Below, one piece after another: positions 16,427-25,385 of a stretch of DNA of 64,000 bases; the first letter of the stretch is position 1; the number at the start of each line of letters is the position of its first letter. Location: assembly GCA_041913505.1 (NCBI GenBank), contig JAYSFC010000002.1, positions 11,703 to 75,702 of the forward strand, read 5' to 3'. The translations under genes were made by a program, and so were the position numbers. A model generated the notes under the pieces. The model was given only the letters and a program-made list of their open reading frames with translations. It had not been told where the DNA came from and made no database searches. The stretch is from JAYSFC01 sp041913505 (lineage in GTDB: Bacteria > Pseudomonadota > Gammaproteobacteria > Burkholderiales > Burkholderiaceae_C).

Positions 16427-18601
16427 ATGCAAGCCACCACCGCCTCCCATCTGCGCGCCGCCTTGCGGGTGGCGCTGAGCCACTACGTCACCAACGGCCT
16501 GGCGGTGGCGCTCGGGCTGTTGCTGGTCTCGGCCGGCGTGCACCTGTGGCTGGGCGGTGCGGCCGCCTCGGCGGCGGCCGTGGGCGTCATTGTCTCGATC
16601 CCGCCCGACATGCCCGCGCCCCAACGCGGCAAGTTCTGGCACATGCTGCCCGCGCCGCTGCTGGGCCTGCCGCTGTTTTTTGCGGTGCAGCGCCTGCACG
16701 ACCTGCCTTGGGCGCTGGGCCTGCTGCTGGTGCCCGCCACGTTCCTCGCGTTCCTGGCCATGGCCTGGGGCAAGCGCGGGGCGCCCATCGCCATCTCGGC
16801 CATGTTCGCGCTGGTGTTCTCGATGGCCGTGCCCATCCCGCAAGGCGGTGAGAGCTGGCGTGCCGCGCTCACCACCACGTTCTATTTCGGGCTGGGCGCG
16901 CTGTTGTACCTGCCCTATGCTGTGCTGGCCAACCTGGCGCTGAATGCGCGCTACCGCGTGCAGCTCATCGCCGACGTGCTGCTCTCGCTCGCGGCGCTCA
17001 TGCGGCTGCAGGCGCGCCAGTTCACGCCCGCGCCGGTGCAGGGTGGCGGCGCCAATCCCCTCACGGCGCCGCTGCTGCGCCGCCAGGCGGCGCTGGCCGA
17101 TCAGCTGCAGGGCGCGCGCGACATCGTGCTCGAATCGCCGCGCACCCCGCGCCGCCTGCAGCTGGCGGGCATGCTGCTGCTTTCGCTTGAGATGCGCGAC
17201 CACCTGCTCGCCTGCGAGCTCGACCTCGACGCGCTGCGCACCCAGCCCGGCCAGGCCGAGGCGCTCGCGCGCCAGCAGGCCGTGCTGCAGGATCTGGCCG
17301 ACGAGGTCGAGCAATTGGCGGACGCGCTGCTGCTCGGGCGCCCGCCCGCCACGTTCGAGAGCCTGCTGCCGCGCCTCGATGTACCCGTGGAAGAGGCTGC
17401 CCTGGGCTTCACGCCTGCACGGCTCGCGCGCGGGCTGTCGCACCGCATCGGCCACATCCACAACGAAGTGCGCAACCTCGCGGCCCTGGCGCGCGGCGAG
17501 GCCGCACCCGATCTGGCCGTGGTGCGGGCGAGCTGGCAGATGTTCGTGAGCCCCGCGGGCTGGAGCTGGAAGCCCTTCTGGGGCCTGTGGCGCTGGCAGG
17601 CCTCGCCGCTGCGCCATGCGATCCGCGCCACCCTGGCCATCGCCGTGGGCTACGCCGTATCGCGGCTGCTGCCCTGGGGCACGCATGCCTACTGGATCCT
17701 GCTGACCATCGTCGTGGTGCTGCGCGGTAGCGTGGCGCAGACGCTGGAGCGGCGCAATGCGCGCGTGGCGGGCACGCTGCTGGGCTGCGTGCTCGCGTCG
17801 GCCGTGCTTGCGGCCCAGTGGCCGCCGCTCGCGCTGATCGTGTGCGTGACGCTGGCCCAGGCCGTGGCCCATGGCTTCGCCATCCGGCGCTACCTCGTCA
17901 CGGCCGTGGCGGCCACGGTGCTGGGGCTGGTGCAGTCGCACATGCTCAACGCGGGCGGCAGCACGGCCTTTGCGCTGTTCGAGCGCCTGGCCGACACGCT
18001 GATCGGCGCGGGCATCGCCTGGGCGTTCGCCTACGTGCTGCCCTCGTGGGAGCGCCACCAGGTGCCGGCCCTCGTGGCGCGCACGCTCGCGGCCCAGGCG
18101 CGCCATGCGCGCGAGGCACTGGGCCTGGCGCAACTGCAGGCGGTGGACAACGCGCCCGAGCTGGCCTGGCGCCTGGCGCGGCGCGAGGCCTACGACAGCC
18201 TTTCGGCCCTGGTGCAGGCCACCGAGCGTGCCTGGAAGGAACCGCGCGCCGTGCGCCCGCCGCTCGAGCCGCTGGAGCGCATGCAGGCGCACTGCTACCA
18301 GCTGCTGGCCCAGCTCACGGCCGTGAAGACCTTGCTGCTGCTGCGCCGCGGGCATCTGCAGGCCGGCCAGCTGCAGCAGCCCCTGCAGGCGGCGGCGCAG
18401 CGCATTGAATCCACCCTGACCGGTGCCGGGCCCGCGGGCGGCGCCCAGGCGGGCAGCGCGGATGCCGCGCCAGGCCCCGAGCCGCTGCCGCCGCTGGGGG
18501 AGAGCGACCTTACCCCCTGGCTGCTGCGCCGGCTGCAGCTGGCCGAAGGGCTGGCCCAGCAGCTGCGTGCCGAGGCGGCGCGTGTGATTGCTACTGAATA
18601 G
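16427..18601 (+). CDS. FUSC family inner-membrane protein (YccS/YhfK-like)
   Basis: 724 residues with two clusters of membrane helices (about 15-170 and 400-540) separated by a cytoplasmic helical region, the layout of FUSC proteins related to aromatic-acid exporter AaeB and YccS. Substrate unknown. Oddity: the last codons and the stop (ATT-GCT-ACT-GAA-TAG) lie inside a dispersed palindromic repeat, so the C-terminal residues IATE are repeat-encoded. Confidence 0.85.
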   Translation: MQATTASHLRAALRVALSHYVTNGLAVALGLLLVSAGVHLWLGGAAASAAAVGVIVSIPPDMPAPQRGKFWHMLPAPLLGLPLFFAVQRLHDLPWALGLLLVPATFLAFLAMAWGKRGAPIAISAMFALVFSMAVPIPQGGESWRAALTTTFYFGLGALLYLPYAVLANLALNARYRVQLIADVLLSLAALMRLQARQFTPAPVQGGGANPLTAPLLRRQAALADQLQGARDIVLESPRTPRRLQLAGMLLLSLEMRDHLLACELDLDALRTQPGQAEALARQQAVLQDLADEVEQLADALLLGRPPATFESLLPRLDVPVEEAALGFTPARLARGLSHRIGHIHNEVRNLAALARGEAAPDLAVVRASWQMFVSPAGWSWKPFWGLWRWQASPLRHAIRATLAIAVGYAVSRLLPWGTHAYWILLTIVVVLRGSVAQTLERRNARVAGTLLGCVLASAVLAAQWPPLALIVCVTLAQAVAHGFAIRRYLVTAVAATVLGLVQSHMLNAGGSTAFALFERLADTLIGAGIAWAFAYVLPSWERHQVPALVARTLAAQARHAREALGLAQLQAVDNAPELAWRLARREAYDSLSALVQATERAWKEPRAVRPPLEPLERMQAHCYQLLAQLTAVKTLLLLRRGHLQAGQLQQPLQAAAQRIESTLTGAGPAGGAQAGSADAAPGPEPLPPLGESDLTPWLLRRLQLAEGLAQQLRAEAARVIATE

Positions 18602-18648
18602 ATAGCATTCAGCCACCGCTGCATGCCGACATGAGGGCAAAAAGCCCT
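18590..18648 (+). repeat. Dispersed family repeat, copy 1, overlapping the FUSC stop codon
   Basis: GCTACTGAATAGATAGC (18590-18606) followed by a hairpin AGGGC-AAAAA-GCCCT (18634-18648). Same layout as copy 2 at 32865. The A/T-flanked hairpin may also end transcription. Confidence 0.6.
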
Positions 18649-18651
18649 AAA

Positions 18652-18864
18652 TCAGTCGCTGAGCAGCAGCAGCGCCTCCTGGCGCCAGTATTCGGTGGCG
18701 GCAAAGAACCCCTCCCACACGCAGCCGTTACAGCCGCGGCCGCAACAGCTCGTGGGCACGGGCGGGGGCGGGCGCAGGGCGAGCCCGGCGGCCTTGGCGC
18801 GGTCCTGCAGCGTGGCGAACAGGACCTGGGCGCTGCCGAGATCGGAGGCGGGGCGGTCGGTCAC
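18652..18864 (-). CDS. Oxidoreductase-like domain protein (Cys-rich, OXLD1-like)
   Basis: 70 residues. The cysteine cluster CCGRGCNGCVWE (40-51) is the signature of the oxidoreductase-like N-terminal domain family found in beta-proteobacteria and as OXLD1 in mitochondria; biochemical role is not established. I place the start at GTG 18864 because it overlaps the upstream stop as GTGA and gives a compact domain; a longer reading from 19089 would cover the neighbouring gene completely. Confidence 0.75.
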   Translation of the reverse strand: MTDRPASDLGSAQVLFATLQDRAKAAGLALRPPPPVPTSCCGRGCNGCVWEGFFAATEYWRQEALLLLSD

Positions 18865-19073
18865 CGGCGGCGCTGCCACAGGGCGCGTGCGATGAACGCA
18901 CCGCCGAGCACGAGCGCGAACCAGCCCACGAGCGAGGCCTGGCGCATGAGATCCTGCACGCTGGGCGAGCGCGCGAGGATGGGAGCGAGCAGAATCACGG
19001 CGCCGATCAGCGCGCACACCACCCCCTTGAACAGCATTTCGGAGTTTTGTTTCTGGCGCGGGCTGGAGGGCAT
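18861..19073 (-). CDS. Small membrane protein of unknown function
   Basis: 70 residues with two predicted membrane helices (about 15-33 and 48-65) and a basic C-terminus (ALWQRRR). I do not recognise a family. It precedes and is translationally coupled to the Cys-rich protein by a 4-bp overlap; both face the divergent ylqF gene 66 bp away. Confidence 0.65.
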   Translation of the reverse strand: MPSSPRQKQNSEMLFKGVVCALIGAVILLAPILARSPSVQDLMRQASLVGWFALVLGGAFIARALWQRRR

Positions 19074-19139
19074 GTCGGATAGGGGGCAAAGAGACGCGAT
19101 TATCCTTGCGCCCTCAAACAACAGCGAAACACCTTCCCC

Positions 19140-20102
19140 ATGGCCATCCAGTGGTTTCCCGGTCACATGCACCTCACGCGCAAGGCAGTTGCCGAGCGCA
19201 TCAAAAACATCGACGTGGTGATCGAGGTGCTGGACGCGCGCCTGCCGGGCTCCAGCGCCAACCCGCTGCTGTCCGAACTTACGGGCCACCGCCCCACGGT
19301 GAAGGTGCTCAACAAGCAGGATCTGGCCGATCCGGCGCGCACCGATGCGTGGCTCGCCTGGTACAACGCCCAGCCCGGCACGCGTGCGGTGCCGCTCGAC
19401 GCGTCGGAGCGTGCGCCGGCCCGGCGGCTCATCGAGGCCTGCCACTTCCTCGCGCCGGAGCGCGGCGGCATGGTGCGCCCCATGCGCGTGCTGATCTGCG
19501 GCATCCCCAACGTGGGCAAATCCACGCTCATCAACACGCTCGCGGGCCGTGTGCAGGCCAAGACGGGCGATGAGGCGGGCATCACCAAGCTCGAGCAGCG
19601 CATCGTGATCGCCGACGACTTCTACCTCTGGGATACGCCCGGCATGCTCTGGCCGCGCATCATCGTGCCCGAGAGCGGCTACAACCTCGCGGCCAGCGGC
19701 GCCGTGGGCCGCAACGCCTATGACGAGGAACTGGTCGCCCTCGAGCTGCTGCGCACCCTGCAGCGCCACTACGTGCCCGAGATCGAGGCCCGCTACAAGC
19801 TGGGCCTGCCCGCCGACGTGGTGGCGGGCATGCACGACGACGAGCTGCTCGACGCCATCGGCCGCAAGCGCGGCGCCATGATGGGCGGCGGGCGCGTGAA
19901 TGTGCAGAAGGCGGCCGAGCTCGTCCTCACCGACTTCCGCACGGGCGCCATGGGCCGCGTGAGCCTGGAGTCGCCCCAGGAGTTCGAGGCCTGGCTTGCC
20001 GCTGGCCGCGCGCAGGAAGCCGAGCGCCTGGCCCGCAAGGCCGAGCTGGCCAAAGAGCGGGGCAAGGGCGGCGGGCGCAGGGCGCCGCCGCGGCGCGGCT
20101 GA
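19140..20102 (+). CDS. ylqF: Ribosome biogenesis GTPase YlqF/RbgA
   Basis: 320-residue circularly permuted GTPase involved in large-subunit maturation. The permuted order is visible: G4 NKQD at 58-61 comes before G1 GIPNVGKS at 121-128 and G3 DTPG at 165-168. The N-terminal WFPGHM motif is typical. A basic tail ends the protein. Cytoplasmic; monocistronic by position. Confidence 0.93.
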   Translation: MAIQWFPGHMHLTRKAVAERIKNIDVVIEVLDARLPGSSANPLLSELTGHRPTVKVLNKQDLADPARTDAWLAWYNAQPGTRAVPLDASERAPARRLIEACHFLAPERGGMVRPMRVLICGIPNVGKSTLINTLAGRVQAKTGDEAGITKLEQRIVIADDFYLWDTPGMLWPRIIVPESGYNLAASGAVGRNAYDEELVALELLRTLQRHYVPEIEARYKLGLPADVVAGMHDDELLDAIGRKRGAMMGGGRVNVQKAAELVLTDFRTGAMGRVSLESPQEFEAWLAAGRAQEAERLARKAELAKERGKGGGRRAPPRRG

Positions 20103-20199
20103 CGGGCGGCGGCCTGCGAGGACCAGGCGGCAAAAAAAGCGTTTGTGGCTGGAAGGTAGCGCGTTACGATCCGAAACCACCCCCACCCGCCCTTGCACC

Positions 20200-22122
20200 A
20201 TGACCGATGCCGCTCCAACGGCACTGCCGATGCATGAAGACGCGACCGCGCAACGCCTTGTGCGGGTCGGCGGCTGGACGGTCTGGGCCGTGGGCTGCAC
20301 GATCGCGGTGCTGTTGCTGCTCGACCGACCCGTGCCCTGGACCCATGTGGCGCTCAACTTCGGCGCGGGCTTCATGGGGGGCGCCTCGCTGCTGCTCGGA
20401 TACTGGCGGCGCTCGCACCTTGCGGCGCTGGTGCTGGTGTGGGGCGTGTGGTGCATCGTGGCGCTGGTGGCCACGACCAACGGCGGCATACGCGGGCCCA
20501 ACCTGCTCAACTACCCGGTGCTCATCGTCGTTTCGGGCTGGGTGCTTGGTGTGCGTTCCACGCTGTGGCTCGTAGGGGCCACGGGGGCGTTGTTCCTGTT
20601 CTTCATCTGGGGCGACCTGCAAGGCTGGATGCCCCCAGCGCGGTATGGCAACCGGCTGGCCTACGTGGCCTACTTCGCGGGCATCCTGGGGCTCACGGCC
20701 GCGGCCACGCTGCTGTCGCGGCGCAGCTACCAGGGGCGTGTGGCCGAGGCGCGCCGCGCGGCCAGTGAAATCTACCGCCTCGCGTACTTCGACGCGCTCA
20801 CGGGCCTGCCCAACCGGCTCGCGCTCATGCAGCGGCTCGAAAACCTGCAGGGGCGGCTTGGCCGCCCCGTGGTGCAGGTGCATGCGCTGCTGCTGCTTGA
20901 TCTGGACCGCTTTACCACGTTCAACGACGCGCGCGGCAACGAGATGGGCGACCGCCTGCTGCGCGCCGTGGCCCTGAGGCTTGAGGCCCAGTTGCCGGGC
21001 GAAGGCCTGCTCGTGCGCGTGGCGGGGGACGAGTTCGGCATCGTGCTGCAAGGGCTGGGCAGCGACGTGGTGCACGCGGGGCAGCAGATGCTGGCGTTCG
21101 CCGAGGGGGTGCTGCATGGCCTGCGGCAGCCTCTGCCGCTCGATGGCGATACCGAAGGGGTGCGCATGGGCGCGAGCGTGGGCATGACGCTCTACCCGCA
21201 AAGCGGCACCGATGGCGCGCACGACGCGCTGCGCCGCGCAGGCACGGCGCTGCACCAGGCCAAGGAGCTGGGCGGCGGGCGCGTGGCCTTTTTCGAGCAG
21301 GGCATGGCCGAAGCGGCGGAGCAGCGCTTTCGCACGGAGCGCGAGCTGCGCCACGCGGTCCAGGCGGGCGAGCTGCGCATGTACCTGCAGCCGCAGGTGG
21401 ACCGCGAGGGCCGCCCCAAGGGCGCCGAGGCGCTGCTGCGCTGGCAGCATCCCGTGCGTGGACTCGTGATGCCGGTGGCATTCATTCCGGTCGCGGAGGA
21501 GTCCGACCTCATCGTGGCGCTGGGCGACTGGGTGCTCGAGCAGGCCTGCGTGCTGCTGGCGTCGCCCGCGCTGCGCGCGCGCGGGCTGGGCCTGTCGGTG
21601 AACGTGAGCACGCGCCAGTTCCGCGACGCGGGCTTTGTGCCCAAGCTGCAGGCGCTGCTCGCGCACACGGGGGCCGATCCCGCGCGGCTCACGCTCGAGG
21701 TGACCGAGGGGCTGGTGATGGATGATTTCGACGATGCCGTGGCCAAGATGCATGCGCTCGTGGCGCTGGGCGTGAAGTTCGCGCTCGACGACTTCGGCAC
21801 GGGCTACTCGTCGCTCGCCTACCTCAAGCGCCTGCCGATCCACGAGCTCAAGATCGACAAGTCTTTCGTGCAAGACGTGCTGCACGACGACAACGATGCG
21901 GCGCTCGTCGAGGCCATCCTGCGCGTGGCTGACCGCTTCGGCCTGCGCGTGGTGGCCGAGGGGGTGGAGACCGAAGCCCAGGCGGACTTCCTCGCGGCGC
22001 GCGCGCCGCACCTGCTCTACCAGGGCTATCTGTTCGGCAGGCCTTGCCCGCAGGACCAGTGGCTGGCTGCGGTGGGCGCGGCGCCTGCGCAGGAAGAGCC
22101 CGCGCCGAGCAATCTGCCCTGA
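20200..22122 (+). CDS. Membrane-bound GGDEF-EAL cyclic-di-GMP protein
   Basis: 640 residues. N-terminal membrane region with about six helices (24-170), then a GGDEF domain with AGDEF at 275-279 and an EAL domain from about 380. Phosphodiesterase residues look intact: EAL at 410-412, NVS, DDFGTGYSS (530-538), KIDKSF, AEGVET. The first Gly of GGDEF is Ala and the preceding metal-binding LDLDRF is kept, so synthase activity is uncertain while c-di-GMP hydrolysis is likely. Start ATG 20200 (MTDAAPT). Confidence 0.88.
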   Translation: MTDAAPTALPMHEDATAQRLVRVGGWTVWAVGCTIAVLLLLDRPVPWTHVALNFGAGFMGGASLLLGYWRRSHLAALVLVWGVWCIVALVATTNGGIRGPNLLNYPVLIVVSGWVLGVRSTLWLVGATGALFLFFIWGDLQGWMPPARYGNRLAYVAYFAGILGLTAAATLLSRRSYQGRVAEARRAASEIYRLAYFDALTGLPNRLALMQRLENLQGRLGRPVVQVHALLLLDLDRFTTFNDARGNEMGDRLLRAVALRLEAQLPGEGLLVRVAGDEFGIVLQGLGSDVVHAGQQMLAFAEGVLHGLRQPLPLDGDTEGVRMGASVGMTLYPQSGTDGAHDALRRAGTALHQAKELGGGRVAFFEQGMAEAAEQRFRTERELRHAVQAGELRMYLQPQVDREGRPKGAEALLRWQHPVRGLVMPVAFIPVAEESDLIVALGDWVLEQACVLLASPALRARGLGLSVNVSTRQFRDAGFVPKLQALLAHTGADPARLTLEVTEGLVMDDFDDAVAKMHALVALGVKFALDDFGTGYSSLAYLKRLPIHELKIDKSFVQDVLHDDNDAALVEAILRVADRFGLRVVAEGVETEAQADFLAARAPHLLYQGYLFGRPCPQDQWLAAVGAAPAQEEPAPSNLP

Positions 22123-22138
22123 GTGGCGGGGCGGGCCG

Positions 22139-24790
22139 CTACCAGCGCAGCGGGCCGTCTTCGCCGTCCCAGAAGATCCAGCGCCAGCGCTCCTCGTAGG
22201 GCGAGGTGCCGATGTTGAACGGGTCCATGCCGGCGTCGCTGCGCTGCAGGCCCACGAGGTAGCCCCCATGGCTGCTCGCCACCAAGGTGCGCCCGTCGGG
22301 GCTGGCATCCACCGAGGCGATGGCGCTGCCCACATGGTGGCGCCACAGCGTCTCGAGTTGCGGGCCAATGGCATGCAGGTAGCCGTCGGCATCGCCGACC
22401 ACGGTGGTGCCGTCCGGCAGCGCCACGCGCAATGCGTCCACGGTGAGGCCTGCCATGGCCGGACCCGCAGCGGGCAGTTGCTCCACCCGGCCGGAGGACA
22501 ACAGGTAGCCGCCCGTGGGGTTGCGCAGCAGCACGCGCTGGCCGTCGCCTGAAGGCACGAGCTGGTCGCAGCGCCGTGCCAGGGCGTCTTCACCTGGGGG
22601 CAAGGGAAAGCGGGCGATGGCCGGCCCTTCAAGGGTGCGGCGTGTGCTGAGTTCTCCGTCCTCGCACAGTGCCCAGCAGCGGCCGTCGGGGGAGCGGCCC
22701 GCGCCGCGCAGGCGGGGCAGTGGGCTGTGCCACAGGCCGGTGAGCAGCATCCAGTGGAGGGTGTCGCTTCCGGGTTCGCCAATGCGCACGAGCAGCCGCT
22801 CGGCGTCGAGCAGGAACACGGCGCTCACGCACCGGCCGGCTTCGCGCGAGCGGGCCAGCAGCGCGTTGGGCGCGAAGGCAAAGTGCTGGCGCAGGCGGCG
22901 GGAAAGCCCGGGGTCATGGCAGCGGTGCACTACGCGGGCGAGTTGCAGCGCAATGGCCGCGTCGGCCCCGCGCGGGTCGGCGTCCGGCAGCGAAGGCTGC
23001 GGCGCCTCGGTGGCATCGGGGGGGATGCAGTGGCGGCGCATGGCCGCCACATAGTCCCGGCCTTGCTGCTGCCACCGTGCCGACAGCTCCAGCAGCGCGG
23101 CCGGGAAGACCTGGGCATCGGGTAGCGTGTCCGGTACGGGCGGGCGGGCGAGCAGCCGCACCAGCGACTTGGCGCGTTCGGTCTCGGCGCGCTGGGCGCG
23201 CTGCAGGGCCTCGCGCTCGAGCAGGCGCTGCTCCAGCGCGCCGAACATACGCGCGAGGCGCAGCACGTGGGTGGCCGAGTGGTGCAGCAGCGGCGCTCGG
23301 CCGCTGTCCTGGCGCTGGGCCTCGGTAAAGCGCAGCCAGGGCGTGCCTTCGCGGTTGCTCTCCAGCTCCAGCAGGTAGCTTGCGTGGTTGTTGTCCTCGC
23401 CATCGCCGGGGGCGCTGGGGCCGGTTTCCCAACTGAGCTTGATCCCGAGGCTGTAGCTGTGCTCGCCACGCCGCCCAGGCTGGCGCGCGCCTACCCAGAT
23501 GTCGCGTTCCCAGAAACCGTTGCGGTCGCTGTCCCACCAGTCGTTGTATTCCTCAGTGAACACCGGCAGCTGGGCGAGCGCCTGCACGCGGGCCGGCGGC
23601 AGACTGCGCTGCAGCCAGCCCCAGAGCGGGTAGCCCGTGCGCACCTGGGCCAGGCCCTCGCTTGCATGGGTGAGCACGGCCTGCCAGGCGCGCGAGGCGG
23701 CGGCGTGGGCGTCTGCGGGGGCCGCATCGTCGAGGGTACGCCATTCGCCGCAGGTGCCGCTGTCGTCATAGCGCCGCCACAGCAGCGTGAGCTCGTCTGC
23801 CAGGGGCGCATCGCGCAGGCCCAGGCGGGCCGTGACCCGGCCGAGCAGGCCGCGCGGGCGCTCGATCCGGCCTGCCTCGAAGTAGAAGTCCCAGCGGCGC
23901 CAGACGGTGATGAAGACGCTGTCCTCGCGCTGGTCGCCGCCAGCGTCCACATGGCGGCGACACAGGGCGTAGTCGGTGTCGCCGAACCAGTCTTGCAGCC
24001 GGTGGGCGCGGCGTGCGATCAGCGGGCTGTGCACCAGGGCGCGGATCGTCTCGATCCCCACAGCGCTGCCCGGCGCGCAGGGGCCCTCGGCGCGCGGCAG
24101 CAGCCCGGGCACCGCACCGGGCTCGCGCAGCAGCGCTTCGCCTGCGCGTGCCAGGGTGCGCAGCGCGCCGTGCTCGAACAGGCGGCCCGGGCCGCCCTGG
24201 CCATCGGACAGGCCGTTGACGCCTTCGGGGCGCAGCTGGGCGGCCAGCGCCTCGGCCAGGTAGTCCGTAGGGTCGGCTCCGGGCGCGGGGGCCTCGGCCG
24301 CCGCGTCGAGCCACCAGGGCAGATCGGCCGGGCCTTGCCAGCAGGCCGCATAGCCGCCGCTGAGCAACGCCCAGCGCGCGGCGACGGCGCCGCCCACATG
24401 CAGCCGCCCGTTGGCGCCATCGCCCCAGAGCAGTTCCTGCAGTCGCAGCGCACCACCCACGGCCACCAGGCCGGGGCCGAGCAGGGCCTGGCGCGCGTGC
24501 AGCGCGCCGCTCACGAGCAGGTGTGCATTGCCGCCGGTTTCCGAAGCGAGCAGGGCACCCTCCAGCTGCAGATCGCCTTGCACCCAGAGCAGCCAGGGGG
24601 CACGTTCACTGTCGTGCGCGGTGCCGGGGATGGGTAACGCGTCGAGCGCGAGCAGCGGCAGCGCCAGGTCGCCCTGGTGCCAGAGCACGGGGGTGGCGGG
24701 GTCGGGGGGCTCGCCGCCATCCAGCCCCAGCGCAGCGCGCCAGTCGGCGGGCAGGTGGCCTGCCAAGTCGGCGAGCCGGGCCAGGATCAT
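22139..24790 (-). CDS. Large unrecognised protein: beta-helix-like N-terminus, WD40/propeller-like C-terminus
   Basis: 883 residues, no signal peptide or membrane helix. Residues about 65-165 are a ladder of short Gly-rich hydrophobic strands (QGDLQLEGALL, LLVSGALHARQALL, GLVAVGGALRLQELL, GRLHVGGAVAARWALL), like polymer-forming or beta-helix proteins. The middle is Trp- and Asp-rich (EEYNDWWDSDRNGFWERD). The last ~150 residues hold propeller-like strands (SVDASPDGRTLVASSHGG, GDADGYLHAIG). Start 24790 overlaps the osmC-like stop by ATGA. I do not recognise the family as a whole. Confidence 0.75.
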   Translation of the reverse strand: MILARLADLAGHLPADWRAALGLDGGEPPDPATPVLWHQGDLALPLLALDALPIPGTAHDSERAPWLLWVQGDLQLEGALLASETGGNAHLLVSGALHARQALLGPGLVAVGGALRLQELLWGDGANGRLHVGGAVAARWALLSGGYAACWQGPADLPWWLDAAAEAPAPGADPTDYLAEALAAQLRPEGVNGLSDGQGGPGRLFEHGALRTLARAGEALLREPGAVPGLLPRAEGPCAPGSAVGIETIRALVHSPLIARRAHRLQDWFGDTDYALCRRHVDAGGDQREDSVFITVWRRWDFYFEAGRIERPRGLLGRVTARLGLRDAPLADELTLLWRRYDDSGTCGEWRTLDDAAPADAHAAASRAWQAVLTHASEGLAQVRTGYPLWGWLQRSLPPARVQALAQLPVFTEEYNDWWDSDRNGFWERDIWVGARQPGRRGEHSYSLGIKLSWETGPSAPGDGEDNNHASYLLELESNREGTPWLRFTEAQRQDSGRAPLLHHSATHVLRLARMFGALEQRLLEREALQRAQRAETERAKSLVRLLARPPVPDTLPDAQVFPAALLELSARWQQQGRDYVAAMRRHCIPPDATEAPQPSLPDADPRGADAAIALQLARVVHRCHDPGLSRRLRQHFAFAPNALLARSREAGRCVSAVFLLDAERLLVRIGEPGSDTLHWMLLTGLWHSPLPRLRGAGRSPDGRCWALCEDGELSTRRTLEGPAIARFPLPPGEDALARRCDQLVPSGDGQRVLLRNPTGGYLLSSGRVEQLPAAGPAMAGLTVDALRVALPDGTTVVGDADGYLHAIGPQLETLWRHHVGSAIASVDASPDGRTLVASSHGGYLVGLQRSDAGMDPFNIGTSPYEERWRWIFWDGEDGPLRW

Positions 24791-25260
24791 GCGGCGATCA
24801 CCGGCTCGCAACGCACCTCCGTCTTGACCGAGTTGGCGATGAAGCACTCCTCGTGCGCGCGGTGGTGCAGCGCCTCGATCTGCGCCGGTGTGGGCAATGG
24901 CGCACCCGAGAACGCGACCTCGGGGCGCAGCGTGACCACGGTCATGGCCATGCGGCGATCGGCGCCACGGGCCATCACGCCCTCGGCCTGGTCGCGGTAG
25001 CGGTCCACGCAGAACCCCTGCTGTGCCGCGAGCGACAGGAACCACAGCATGTGACAGCTCGACAGCGATGCGACGAAGGCCTCCTCGGGGTCCACGGCGG
25101 CGGCGTCCGACCAGGGCAGGGGCACCACGTGCGGAGATGACGATCCGGGCACTTCCGCTCCTCCATCGAAGCGCAGCAGGTGGCGGCGGCTGTAGCGGTT
25201 GTCGAGAAAGCTCTGGTCTGCGCGCTCCCAGAGCACTTCGGCGCTGTAGTGGTGGGCCAT
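24787..25260 (-). CDS. OsmC/Ohr family peroxiredoxin-like protein
   Basis: 157 residues. OsmC-fold thiol peroxidase family, which reduces organic hydroperoxides. The two reactive cysteines are visible in SLSSCHML (near residue 69) and HEECFIANSVK (near residue 138). Sequence is closer to the OsmC-like subgroup than to classical Ohr. First gene of a two-gene unit with the 883-residue unknown protein. Confidence 0.85.
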   Translation of the reverse strand: MAHHYSAEVLWERADQSFLDNRYSRRHLLRFDGGAEVPGSSSPHVVPLPWSDAAAVDPEEAFVASLSSCHMLWFLSLAAQQGFCVDRYRDQAEGVMARGADRRMAMTVVTLRPEVAFSGAPLPTPAQIEALHHRAHEECFIANSVKTEVRCEPVIAA

Positions 25261-25385
25261 GGGGATATTTCGGTGAGGTGAGAGGCTCGGAGCTGGCCAT
25301 TATGCGCAGTGCCCCCGGCCTGCGCGGGGGGGCGCCGCTGGCGTAGGATGCCGTCCTTCGCCGTAGACCGAACCGCTTCCGATCC
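25261..25385. other. Divergent spacer, osmC-like gene / amidohydrolase
   Basis: 125 bp between divergent starts; presumably two promoters, but no convincing -35/-10 pair was seen. Confidence 0.3.

Noticed and set aside
14759..18640. 1293-codon open frame on the minus strand
   Set aside because: Antisense shadow of gshA and the FUSC gene; composition is Arg/Gln/His-rich as expected from high-GC third positions.
18865..19089. Longer start for the Cys-rich protein
   Set aside because: The extension overlaps the small membrane gene entirely and has no family similarity; GTG 18864 gives a 4-bp overlap.
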